Source of the DNA: Phycisphaerales bacterium
GTDB taxonomy: Bacteria > Planctomycetota > Phycisphaerae > Sedimentisphaerales > Anaerohalosphaeraceae
NCBI GenBank assembly: GCA_003152975.1
Contig: PMBP01000196.1
Span: forward strand, 8,463-14,999
Direction of reading: 5' to 3'
Length of the DNA stretch: 6,537 bases
Under the pieces are notes generated by a model. It ran no database searches, was not told the DNA's origin, and saw only the letters and a program-made list of their open reading frames with translations. A program made the translations under genes and the position numbers. How positions within the stretch are numbered: position 1 is the stretch's first letter; each line of letters begins with the position of its first letter. Of this stretch, positions 1 through 6,411 are shown piece by piece.

Positions 1-20
1 CATTGGTAATCCCTTCGGGG

Positions 21-49
21 TTTACAGGATGGCGGAAAATGGGTATAAA
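21..49 (+). promoter_or_regulatory. Sigma70-like promoter of the URO-D/rhaT/rhaM unit
   Basis: TTTACA at 21-26 (5 of 6 matches to TTGACA) and TATAAA at 44-49 (5 of 6 to TATAAT) are separated by exactly 17 bp, the ideal sigma70 spacing. Transcription would start near position 56 and give a leader of about 107 nt before the ATG at 163. No other good promoter was seen in the short gaps between the three downstream genes, so this is the likely promoter of the whole unit. Its position also suggests that no upstream gene extends much into the window. The match is seen directly; its activity is inferred. Confidence 0.6.
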
Positions 50-55
50 CGAAGA

Positions 56-162
56 CCAAGCGAGTCGGGGTACCGTCGGAAATCAATAGCGGCCCGACTG
101 ATTTCGCGGTTTTGTTTGTGTCCAGAGAATCGAACCAGGAGCAGAAAGTTGGAACCGAATCC
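56..162 (+). promoter_or_regulatory. Predicted 5' leader with two overlapping inverted repeats
   Basis: This is the untranslated leader expected from the promoter at 21-49. It holds two 7-bp perfect inverted repeats. AGTCGGG (63-69) pairs with CCCGACT (93-99). GAAATCA (79-85) pairs with TGATTTC (99-105), the second with a 13-nt spacer centred near 92. The pairings interleave and share base 99, so both cannot form fully at once. The second could be a dyad operator just downstream of the start point; as RNA the two could be alternative hairpins. Seven-base dyads arise by chance fairly often, so the functional reading is weak. No known riboswitch was recognised. Confidence 0.25.
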
Positions 163-1350
163 ATGACCATGACGCACCGCCCCGCGACAACGCTCGTGAA
201 ACTCGATCGCATCCGCAAGGCGCTCCGATTTGAGCAGCCCGATCGCGTCCCGATCAGCGATTTCTTCTGGGGCGGCTTTCTGGCCCGTTGGCGACGCGAA
301 CTGAATCTGCCGCCCGATGCCGATCCCTACCGTTACTACGACCTCGACTGGATTGTCACGATTCCCAACATGGATCCCCACATCCGGCCGTTTGAGACCC
401 TCAAGGAAGATCAAAACGAAATCTGGGTCAAGACCGGTTTTGAAACGATTCTCCGCAAACGCCTCGACCGGCCGATGCCCGAGCAAATCTCCTGGGAGAC
501 CGACTGCATCGAAAAGCTCGAGGCATTCGAGTTTGACGACCCTGCGGACCGCCGCCGCTATTTCGAGGCCGGTGACAACCAGATCGCCGGCGTCGGCGAC
601 GGCTTCCAGCGGAACAGTCCCCCTTGGGTGGAGACGGTTGGAAAACTCTGGCCCGACTTTCCCGTCTTTGGCAGCATGATCGAGCCGAGCGAATGCTTGA
701 CGCGGTTGATCGGCCAGCAGAATGCGCTGCTGTGGATGGGGCTGTATCCCGAACGAACGGGGGCCTGTATCAACCGCATCGGCGAGTTTTACCTCCACGC
801 CTGCAAGGCCGCCATCGCCGCCGCCGGCGGGAACCTCGATGGGTTCGTCATCTGGGGGGATGTGGCCTACGGCAGGGGCATGTTCTTTTCCCCGGACTAT
901 TGGCGCCGGTTTTTCAAACCCTGGGTCCGGGCGATGGTGGAGCACTGCCACGCGCACAAGCTCCCCGTGATCTACCACGGTTGCGGCTGCATTGAGGCGA
1001 TTCTGGAGGATTATATCGAGATCGGAGTCGATGCCCTCAATCCCCTCGAAGCCAAGGCCGGCATGGATGTCCTCGACCTTCGTCGCCGATACGGCCGCAA
1101 GATTGCCTTCTGTGGCAACAGTAATATCCAGGTCTGGGAGACGGGCGACGAAAATCGGATCCGGGCCGAGGTCCTGCGGAAACTGAACGCGGCCAAAGGC
1201 GGGGGGCTGATTTTCCAATCGGATCACTCCGTGCCCAGCAATGTGTCCGGCCGGACTTATGACTTTATCGTGCGGCTGGTCCGCGAATACGGCGTCTGCC
1301 CGCTCAATCTCGGCCCGTTCGACGAATCCATCGACCCGATTGCGGGGTGA
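163..1350 (+). CDS. Uroporphyrinogen decarboxylase (URO-D)-superfamily protein, methyltransferase-like
   Basis: A 395-residue protein of the URO-D/MtaA superfamily (TIM barrel; HemE decarboxylases and cobalamin- or methyltransferase-type relatives). The typical opening is present (RIRKALRFEQPDRVP, residues 16-30). So are the mid-domain segment IWGDVAYGRGMFFSP (230-244), the metal-site motif HGCGC (272-276) followed by IEIGVDALNP (285-294), and the late segment GGGLIFQSDHSVPSN (346-360). HemE's substrate-binding N-terminal motif (MRQAGR) is absent, so this is not a haem-biosynthesis enzyme. His272 and Cys274 match the His-x-Cys zinc ligands of MtaA/MtbA-type methyltransferases. Where those carry a further Cys late in the barrel, this protein appears to have His355. 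ATG 163 was chosen over TTG 112 because a GGAA lies 8 bases upstream and homology starts soon after; ATG 169 is possible. It is the first gene of a probable operon with rhaT and rhaM. The family is firm; the substrate is unknown. Confidence 0.88.
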   Translation: MTMTHRPATTLVKLDRIRKALRFEQPDRVPISDFFWGGFLARWRRELNLPPDADPYRYYDLDWIVTIPNMDPHIRPFETLKEDQNEIWVKTGFETILRKRLDRPMPEQISWETDCIEKLEAFEFDDPADRRRYFEAGDNQIAGVGDGFQRNSPPWVETVGKLWPDFPVFGSMIEPSECLTRLIGQQNALLWMGLYPERTGACINRIGEFYLHACKAAIAAAGGNLDGFVIWGDVAYGRGMFFSPDYWRRFFKPWVRAMVEHCHAHKLPVIYHGCGCIEAILEDYIEIGVDALNPLEAKAGMDVLDLRRRYGRKIAFCGNSNIQVWETGDENRIRAEVLRKLNAAKGGGLIFQSDHSVPSNVSGRTYDFIVRLVREYGVCPLNLGPFDESIDPIAG

Positions 1351-1389
1351 TTCCTTGCCGCAGCAAACCAATTCTTATTGGAAAACCGA

Positions 1390-2466
1390 ATGACGCCTAT
1401 CGATGCCAATCCCATCCTCGGAACCGTCTTGCACGCCTTCGGAGCTACCGCTGCGGTATTCTGTTATACGCCGCAACAAAAGCTTCGCGGCTGGTCCTGG
1501 CAGACCTACTGGCTCGCCCAGGCGTCGATCTGCTGGCTGATCGCGCCGCTGATCGGGGCCGCCATCACGATCCCGCATTTACTCGAAGTCCTACGGTCGG
1601 CGCCGCCGAGTTCGTTGTTGCTGACCTTTGTCCTGGGGATGCTCTACGGCATCGGCGGCACCGCATTCGGCGTGGCCATCCGCTATATCGGCTATTCGAT
1701 GACCTATGCCATCGCGATCGGGATTTCCTGCATACTGGGGACATTCGCCGGTCCCATCTGGAGCGGCAAAATCGCGGGCATTCTCCAGCAGACCGGCGCC
1801 GGCTGGGTCATCAGCGGGGTGTTCATCGGCCTGGTCGGGACCCTGGTCTGCGGTCTTGCCGGCCGGCTCAAGGAACTGGAACTGCACCAGAACCGCCCGG
1901 ATTCGGCCCAGCCGTTCGTCCTGGGAAAGGGACTATTGCTCTGCATTTTGGCGGGAATTTTTTCCGCCGTGTACGGCATCGCCGTCAATGACGCCGGCAA
2001 GCCCATCGCCCTGGCAGCCGAACAGCTTGGCGCGGGACACTGGCAAACCAACGCCGTCTATATCTTTTCCAACAGCGGGGCATTCGTCACCACGGCTCTT
2101 TATTGCCTCTGGCTGTCGTTGTCGCAGAAAACCTTTCGCGAATATCGCCAGCCGCGAACCGATGCCGCGGGCGCATTGGGCGTCAACTATCTCATGGCTC
2201 TGCTGACCGGCTGCCTATGGTACAGCCAGTTTTTCTTTTACGGGCTTGCCCATGTCCGCATGGGCCGGTTCGAGTTTTCGAGTTGGGCGATTCACATGCT
2301 CATGCTGATTCTCTTCAGCAGCGTGGTGGGAATCATCATGCGGGAATGGCACGGGCGGCGTCTCCGCACGAAAGCGGCTATCGCTTTGGCGATGCTTATC
2401 CTGGGCGGGGCGGTCCTGTCGTTGGCCTATGGTAATTACCTGGGGCAACTGGCCGGGGCAAAGTGA
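1390..2466 (+). CDS. rhaT: L-rhamnose/proton symporter (RhaT family)
   Basis: A 358-residue inner-membrane transporter, close to the 344 residues of E. coli RhaT, which imports L-rhamnose with a proton. About ten hydrophobic helices can be placed, roughly at residues 8-26, 42-62, 75-96, 103-122, 137-157, 179-199, 221-243, 263-287, 297-317 and 328-347. RhaT-like segments are recognisable: GMLYGIGGTAFGVAIRYIG (83-101), KGLLLCILAGIFSAVYG (180-196), NYLMALLTGCLWYSQFFFYG (266-285) and FSSWAIHMLMLILFS (296-310) followed by a REW segment near 318-320. ATG 1390 is preferred to an in-frame TTG at 1378; a weak GGAA (1380-1383) lies 6 bases upstream. The gene begins 39 bp after the URO-D-like gene and is followed after 38 bp by a rhamnose mutarotase, which supports a deoxysugar role. 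Specificity for rhamnose rather than a related 6-deoxysugar is inferred from the family and neighbour. Confidence 0.88.
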   Translation: MTPIDANPILGTVLHAFGATAAVFCYTPQQKLRGWSWQTYWLAQASICWLIAPLIGAAITIPHLLEVLRSAPPSSLLLTFVLGMLYGIGGTAFGVAIRYIGYSMTYAIAIGISCILGTFAGPIWSGKIAGILQQTGAGWVISGVFIGLVGTLVCGLAGRLKELELHQNRPDSAQPFVLGKGLLLCILAGIFSAVYGIAVNDAGKPIALAAEQLGAGHWQTNAVYIFSNSGAFVTTALYCLWLSLSQKTFREYRQPRTDAAGALGVNYLMALLTGCLWYSQFFFYGLAHVRMGRFEFSSWAIHMLMLILFSSVVGIIMREWHGRRLRTKAAIALAMLILGGAVLSLAYGNYLGQLAGAK

Positions 2467-2491
2467 GAACGACCCGAAACGATTGGTTATC

Positions 2492-2496
2492 GAGGG
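2492..2496 (+). promoter_or_regulatory. Ribosome binding site that sets the rhaM start
   Basis: GAGGG lies 8 bases before ATG 2505. This favours ATG 2505 over an upstream in-frame GTG at 2463 that overlaps the rhaT stop codon and would add 14 residues with no counterpart in the mutarotase family. Confidence 0.6.
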
Positions 2497-2504
2497 AAAC
2501 GGAC

Positions 2505-2846
2505 ATGGTAAGACGCTATGGAATGGTGATCGGCCTCAATGAAGACAAACTGGCCGAATACAAAAAACTGCACGCGGCCGTCTGGCCGGGCGTGTTGAAG
2601 ATGATCGCCGACTGCAACATCCGGAATTATTCGATTTATCTGCGCCGCATGCCGGACGGGAAATTCTACCTGTTCAGCTACTTCGAATACACCGGCAGCG
2701 ACTTCGTCGCCGACATGGCCCAAATGGCCGCCGACCCCACGACGCAGAAGTGGTGGAAACTCTGTATCCCCTGCCAGTCGCCGCTACAAGACTGCGTCGA
2801 AGGCGAATGGTGGGCGAACATGGAAGAGGTCTTCCACTGCGACTGA
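2505..2846 (+). CDS. rhaM: L-rhamnose mutarotase family protein (RhaM)
   Basis: A 113-residue cytosolic protein of the RhaM family (E. coli RhaM is 104 residues), which interconverts the alpha and beta anomers of L-rhamnose so that the isomerase can take up the sugar quickly. Family hallmarks are visible: the N-terminal strand MVRRYGMVIGL, the catalytic-helix segment EYKKLHAAVWP with Tyr19 and His23 (equivalent to Tyr18 and His22 of the E. coli enzyme), NYSIYL (41-46), the WWK motif (Trp83-Trp84) and the C-terminal MEEVF (106-110). It is slightly longer than E. coli RhaM, with additions around residues 49-52 and 62-66 and a Cys-containing stretch LCIPCQSPLQDC (86-97). Relatives in this family have also been linked to L-fucose, so fucose is a reasonable alternative substrate. 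It sits 38 bp after rhaT, probably as the last gene of the unit. The family is secure; the exact sugar is not. Confidence 0.9.
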   Translation: MVRRYGMVIGLNEDKLAEYKKLHAAVWPGVLKMIADCNIRNYSIYLRRMPDGKFYLFSYFEYTGSDFVADMAQMAADPTTQKWWKLCIPCQSPLQDCVEGEWWANMEEVFHCD

Positions 2847-2890
2847 ACTCACTCTCGTTACTTGATCCTTTACGATCCGCCGACATTCTC
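2847..2890. other. Short convergent intergenic segment
   Basis: The gap between the rhaM stop (2846) and the end of the minus-strand HEAT gene (2962) is 115 bp. Apart from the terminator hairpin at 2891-2921, nothing recognisable was seen in it. Confidence 0.5.
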
Positions 2891-2921
2891 AAAAGAAAAA
2901 CCCCCGGGATAAACCCGAGGG
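2891..2921 (-). terminator. Rho-independent terminator of the Gfo/Idh-HEAT unit
   Basis: Read on the minus strand, CCCTCGGG (2921-2914), loop TTTAT and CCCGGGGG (2908-2901) form an 8-bp stem with one G-T wobble, followed by TTTTTCTTTT (2900-2891). It starts 40 bp after the stop codon of the HEAT gene. On the plus strand the wobble becomes a C-A mismatch and the downstream tract (ATTTTGTTT, 2927-2935) begins after a 5-base gap. The hairpin is therefore built for minus-strand transcription and is at best a weak terminator for the rhamnose unit. Confidence 0.8.
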
Positions 2922-2961
2922 CTTCCATTTTGTTTCAGTCAAATTTTGAAATCATTCGTGC

Positions 2962-4926
2962 TTATAGTTTTTTCAACGCTTCGTCGGCCTGTTTTCGCGT
3001 ACGATCGTTTTTCGACTTATCCCTGACCGTCTGAAGGGCAGTGCGAACCTGTTCCTTGGATGCCCCCGCGATTTCTTTGCCGGCCAGGGCCACGATGGCG
3101 GTGTACGCATCTTCGGCAACGGCCGAATCTGCCGCCATTGCCGTTAGCAATTCCAGCGAACGCGCTGTGGCAACGGCGCCCAGCACCGCAATCGCCAGCC
3201 GCTTTTCCTCGGGCCGTTTGATCAGCGGCATCAGGTCGCTGACCTTGGCCGCCTTTTCGTCGGCGCCCAGCTTCTTGTTGCCCTGGAGGTATTGCAGATA
3301 GCCCCGCAATCCCAGCACCTGGTGATTCATCTTTTTGCCAGACTTGGCCAGCGTCGCCAGGACATCGGCCGCGCCGGAATCTTCCGGCCAGTTGTTCGGC
3401 CAGGTGGACAGGACCCGCACGGCTTCATCCTGAACCGGCTCCTCTTTGTCGTCAACGGCGGCCTTCACCGCGGCCAGCGCATCGGGGCCACCGACCGTCG
3501 CCATGGTGTGCAGCCCGATCATGCGAAGATCGGCGGCGCCGCTTTTCATCAAGGGCATCAGGTTCGGCAGACACTTGGCTCCGCTTCGTCCGCCGATGGC
3601 TACCAACGCCTTCTCGACATTCCCGCGTTCACCGGCATTGGTAGTCTTGTCCAGCAGCTTGACCAACTCGGGCACCTGCTGGTCGTTGCCAATCACACCG
3701 AGGGCTTGCACGGCCGCACCGCGAACCCCCGCGTCGGAATCGTTGATGCCGGCCGTCACGGATGCCGTTGCGCCGTCCATATGCCGCATCGCGGCCAGTT
3801 CGAACAAGGCCTGTCGCGCCTTGCCATTGGCCTGCGGCATTCGGGTCAGGAGTTCCGCATCCACGTCGCCGCCGGAAAGGCGACTCAGCGTTGTCTTGGC
3901 CGCCTGAGCCAGTTCGGCGTCGTCCCCGGCCGCCGCATCGAGCAGTACCGGCACGCTGGAAACGGACCCCAGCCGATCCAGAACGCGAACGGCCGACATC
4001 CGCAACGGTTTCGGACCGGCCTTGGCAGCGCCGATCACGGCGGGCAAGACCGCTTCGTCGCTGCGATCGGCAATCGCCAAAAGCAGCATCGGCTGCCGTT
4101 CTGCGGGTAACTGCCCCAACAGGGCGGCCAGTGATTCGGTTACCTGTTTACCGCTCAATTCGCGTGCCGTGCGGAGCCCGATTCCCACGCGGGCCTGATC
4201 GTCCGATTTCAGTTGTTCGGCCAACAATCCGAAGCCCTCCGCTCCGCGGGCCAAAATCGCTCCGCGCGTGCCCTCGAGTTTCTTCTGCTTGGGCACATTC
4301 GCCTGTCGCACCGCGTCGTACAGCTTGACCGCCTCGGCGGATTTACCGTCGGCCAGGTATCGCTCCGCAACCAGGATGCAGCCCTCGGCGACAAACGGCC
4401 GGACCTTGTCGGGTGCATTGCTTAACAATGGGGCCAGCGTCTTGGCGGCCGCATCACCGCCGATATGCCCCAGCGCCACGGCAGCGGCCGACGCGACATC
4501 CGCATCCGAATCTCCCAGCCGCGCGATCAATGCCTCGGCCGAACCCGCATCGTGGCGCACGCCGATCGAATTGATGACGCCGACCAGCAGCCGTCCCTTG
4601 ACCTTGCCCATCGCTTCCCGCAGTGCCGCGCCGGCCTCGGGACCCGGAATGGCCTCCAATGCGATCCGCGCCCACGACGACAGGTTGGAGTCCGGCAACA
4701 AGGCCGCCAGTGCCGGGACTGCATCTTTGCCGCCGTAGATGGCCAGTTGTTTGCACGGGATCGCCTTGTCCTGCGGCGGCGCGTTGGACTCCAGAATCTT
4801 GATCAGCGACTGCTCTTTATCTTTGCGGGTAGCGGCATTATCCCCGGCCCCCCACACCGCGACCGGAAGGGCGGTCATCACGATTAGCGAAACAAAAGTT
4901 CGTAAGGCCATATTGAGTTTCATCAT
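2962..4926 (-). CDS. Secreted HEAT-repeat protein
   Basis: A 654-residue alpha-solenoid protein with an N-terminal Sec-type signal peptide (residues 1 to about 27: basic start, hydrophobic core FVSLIVMTALPVAV, likely cleavage after the WGA near 25-27). No lipobox Cys is visible. Nearly all of the mature protein is repeated helical pairs of about 30-40 residues. Clear HEAT/PBS-lyase-like units include GDSDADVASAAAVALGHIGG (138-157), NDSDAGVRGAAVQALGVIGN (395-414), GERGNVEKALVAIGG (432-446) and DLRMIGLHTMATVGG (466-480). A TPR-like patch lies at 187-207. The C-terminus is lysine- and arginine-rich. No catalytic motif was seen, so a scaffold or protein-binding role is most likely. ATG 4926 is chosen because AAGGA (4939-4935) is 8 bases upstream, whereas it abuts the alternative ATG 4935. 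It follows the Gfo/Idh gene by 45 bp on the same strand and is probably cotranscribed. The partner is unknown. Confidence 0.85.
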   Translation of the reverse strand: MMKLNMALRTFVSLIVMTALPVAVWGAGDNAATRKDKEQSLIKILESNAPPQDKAIPCKQLAIYGGKDAVPALAALLPDSNLSSWARIALEAIPGPEAGAALREAMGKVKGRLLVGVINSIGVRHDAGSAEALIARLGDSDADVASAAAVALGHIGGDAAAKTLAPLLSNAPDKVRPFVAEGCILVAERYLADGKSAEAVKLYDAVRQANVPKQKKLEGTRGAILARGAEGFGLLAEQLKSDDQARVGIGLRTARELSGKQVTESLAALLGQLPAERQPMLLLAIADRSDEAVLPAVIGAAKAGPKPLRMSAVRVLDRLGSVSSVPVLLDAAAGDDAELAQAAKTTLSRLSGGDVDAELLTRMPQANGKARQALFELAAMRHMDGATASVTAGINDSDAGVRGAAVQALGVIGNDQQVPELVKLLDKTTNAGERGNVEKALVAIGGRSGAKCLPNLMPLMKSGAADLRMIGLHTMATVGGPDALAAVKAAVDDKEEPVQDEAVRVLSTWPNNWPEDSGAADVLATLAKSGKKMNHQVLGLRGYLQYLQGNKKLGADEKAAKVSDLMPLIKRPEEKRLAIAVLGAVATARSLELLTAMAADSAVAEDAYTAIVALAGKEIAGASKEQVRTALQTVRDKSKNDRTRKQADEALKKL

Positions 4927-4934
4927 GGGTATCA

Positions 4935-4939
4935 TCCTT
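4935..4939 (-). promoter_or_regulatory. Ribosome binding site of the HEAT-repeat gene
   Basis: AAGGA reads 4939 to 4935 on the minus strand and lies 8 bases before ATG 4926. It is too close to serve the ATG at 4935, so it decides the start in favour of 4926 (4923 also possible). Confidence 0.55.
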
Positions 4940-4971
4940 ATGACGGGATAGTCATTTTGATTTGCCGGATT

Positions 4972-6252
4972 TTACAGCCGCCACGGATCCCGAATCGCCT
5001 CGGACCGCAGCCGGTTGGCCTCTTCGTCACCGATGAACTCGCATTTCTTCGGATCGAAATTGACCTTGCGATTCAAAAACAGGGAGACATTGGCCGCGTG
5101 ACAGGCGATGTGCGCCCAGCAGGCCACATCGGCATTGGCGCGGGTCTGGCCGCGAGAACGCACGCGATCGAGAAAATTCCTGATGTGGAAGTCGGCCGGA
5201 TAACCGGCGATCTTGGCGCCTTTGCCGATCAGCAGGTCCGGCGAACTGGCCACGATCTCCGCGTCGTCGCCGGTCTGCACCCAGCCCTTGTCGCCCTCGA
5301 ACCGTACCGGGCACGAACCCAGCGGCAGCCAGCCATCATTTCGCACGATCAACTTGACGCCATTGGCATAGCGGGCGTGCAACTGGTCGCCTTTGGGCTC
5401 GTATTCCACCGGCGCGGTGTTGTCGGCGTCGTTGGCCCACTGGCAAAGGTCCACGCAGTGCGAACCCCATTCCAGGCATCCGCCGCCCACCATCCCGCCG
5501 CCTTTCTCAAAGTTGAATCCGTCCAGGAGCTTGCCGTTGTACGGCCGCCATGCCGCCGGCCCCAGGTACAAGTCCCAGTCCACCTTGTCCTTGGACGGTT
5601 CCGGTTCGGCCGGCAGCCATCCGCTGGTGCTCGTTCCCAGTCCGGCCGGATGGGCATACAAGGTCTGGAGTTTGCCAAGTTTTCCCCGGCGGGCCAGATC
5701 GATCGCGAACATGAAATTCGGCAGACTTCTCCGCTGTGTGCCCGCCTGGAACACCCGGCCCGTTCGGCGGAACACCTCCGCCAGCGCCAAGCTCTGCGCG
5801 ATGTTTTTCGTGCACGGCTTTTCGCAATACACATCCTTGCCGGCCTTGGCTGCAATAATCGAGGCCGTCGCGTGCCAATTGGGACCTGTTGCGATCAGTA
5901 CCGCATCGATGTCGCTGCGGGCGAGCATTTCATTCATGTCGATGCAGGTGGTGCAGTCCTTGTTGCCGTATCGGGTGTCCACCGCATCCTTGGCACGCTT
6001 GCGGTTATCAGCCCGCACATCGCAGATCGTCACGAACTGCGCATCCGGCTCGTGGAGGAAGCACCCCAGATCATACCCGCCCCGGTTCCCGATCCCAAGG
6101 CCCGCCATCACGATTCGTTCGCTGGGGGCCACGCCTCCGTCCTTGCCCAGGACCGTGCCCGGGATCACCTGCGGGATCATCAGGACCGCCCCGGCCCCGA
6201 TGGTGCTCTTGAGAAATTGTCGACGATTGAGAGAAACGCCTGTCTTATGCAT
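4972..6252 (-). CDS. Gfo/Idh/MocA-family oxidoreductase with Tat signal
   Basis: A 426-residue NAD(P)-dependent oxidoreductase of the Gfo/Idh/MocA family, most members of which oxidise or reduce hydroxyl or keto groups on sugars, sugar acids or inositols. The N-terminus carries a twin-arginine signal, NRRQFLK (9-15), then a hydrophobic stretch (about 17-34), so the folded protein is predicted to be exported with its cofactor bound. The Rossmann fold follows: VMAGLGIGNRG (48-58), CDVR (77-80) at the end of the second strand, and the EKP motif (144-146), whose Lys is a catalytic/cofactor residue in the family. The C-terminal domain contains EWGSHCVDLCQW (261-272), matching the family G-x-H-x-x-D active-site motif with His265 and Asp268. 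ATG 6252 is preferred over 6360 because GGAGA (6264-6260) is 7 bases upstream and the Tat motif then sits at its usual place. First gene of a unit with the HEAT-repeat gene. The exact substrate cannot be predicted; such Tat-exported members are common in the PVC phyla. Confidence 0.9.
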   Translation of the reverse strand: MHKTGVSLNRRQFLKSTIGAGAVLMIPQVIPGTVLGKDGGVAPSERIVMAGLGIGNRGGYDLGCFLHEPDAQFVTICDVRADNRKRAKDAVDTRYGNKDCTTCIDMNEMLARSDIDAVLIATGPNWHATASIIAAKAGKDVYCEKPCTKNIAQSLALAEVFRRTGRVFQAGTQRRSLPNFMFAIDLARRGKLGKLQTLYAHPAGLGTSTSGWLPAEPEPSKDKVDWDLYLGPAAWRPYNGKLLDGFNFEKGGGMVGGGCLEWGSHCVDLCQWANDADNTAPVEYEPKGDQLHARYANGVKLIVRNDGWLPLGSCPVRFEGDKGWVQTGDDAEIVASSPDLLIGKGAKIAGYPADFHIRNFLDRVRSRGQTRANADVACWAHIACHAANVSLFLNRKVNFDPKKCEFIGDEEANRLRSEAIRDPWRL

Positions 6253-6259
6253 GTCTGGT

Positions 6260-6264
6260 TCTCC
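6260..6264 (-). promoter_or_regulatory. Ribosome binding site of the Gfo/Idh gene
   Basis: GGAGA reads 6264 to 6260 on the minus strand, 7 bases before ATG 6252. It decides the start at 6252 rather than the in-frame ATG at 6360, which would put 36 unrelated residues ahead of the Tat signal. Confidence 0.65.
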
Positions 6265-6358
6265 GGTTAGACAAAAATCGTGAACTCTTGTTTTCGTGTT
6301 GATCCATGACCTTTCTCGTTTCCCGGCACAATCGATTCCGGATTCGCCGGGTCTCACC

Positions 6359-6386
6359 ATTGTAGGCCGATTCGTTCTCGATGCAA
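6359..6386 (-). promoter_or_regulatory. Candidate sigma70 promoter of the Gfo/Idh-HEAT unit
   Basis: On the minus strand, TTGCAT (6386-6381) and TACAAT (6364-6359) are spaced by 16 bp. The -10 box matches 5 of 6 consensus bases and the -35 box matches at TTG plus one further base. Transcription would start near 6352 and give a leader of about 100 nt before ATG 6252. A -35 match this partial could occur by chance, so confidence is moderate. Confidence 0.4.
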
Positions 6387-6411
6387 GAATCCGTTTGATT
6401 TTTCGCTATCG

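Noticed and set aside
11..20. CCC-TTCG-GGG mini hairpin as an upstream terminator
   Set aside because: The stem is only three base pairs and no real T-tract follows.
2..166. Open frame entering from the left edge, possible C-terminus of an upstream gene
   Set aside because: The 54 codons give a very basic sequence with no recognisable family, and the strong promoter at 21-49 lies within it. Another left-edge frame (3 to about 89) is equally featureless.
163..1350. HemE, uroporphyrinogen decarboxylase of haem synthesis
   Set aside because: The N-terminal MRQAGR substrate-binding motif of HemE is absent, and a metal-site His-x-Cys motif like that of the methyltransferase branch is present.
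22..1371. Minus-strand open frame of 449 codons opposite the URO-D-like gene
   Set aside because: It lies wholly antisense to a clearly recognisable gene, has no family features, and would end just inside the plus-strand promoter. Long antisense frames are expected in GC-rich coding DNA.
3292..4110. Plus-strand open frame of 272 codons inside the HEAT-repeat gene
   Set aside because: It is antisense to a clear repeat protein with a signal peptide, and its His/Gln/Arg-rich composition is typical of shadow translation.
4957..6270. Plus-strand open frame of 437 codons opposite the Gfo/Idh gene
   Set aside because: It is a shadow of the oxidoreductase, whose Rossmann, EKP and GSHCVD motifs prove the minus strand. 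The translated product shows no recognisable domain.
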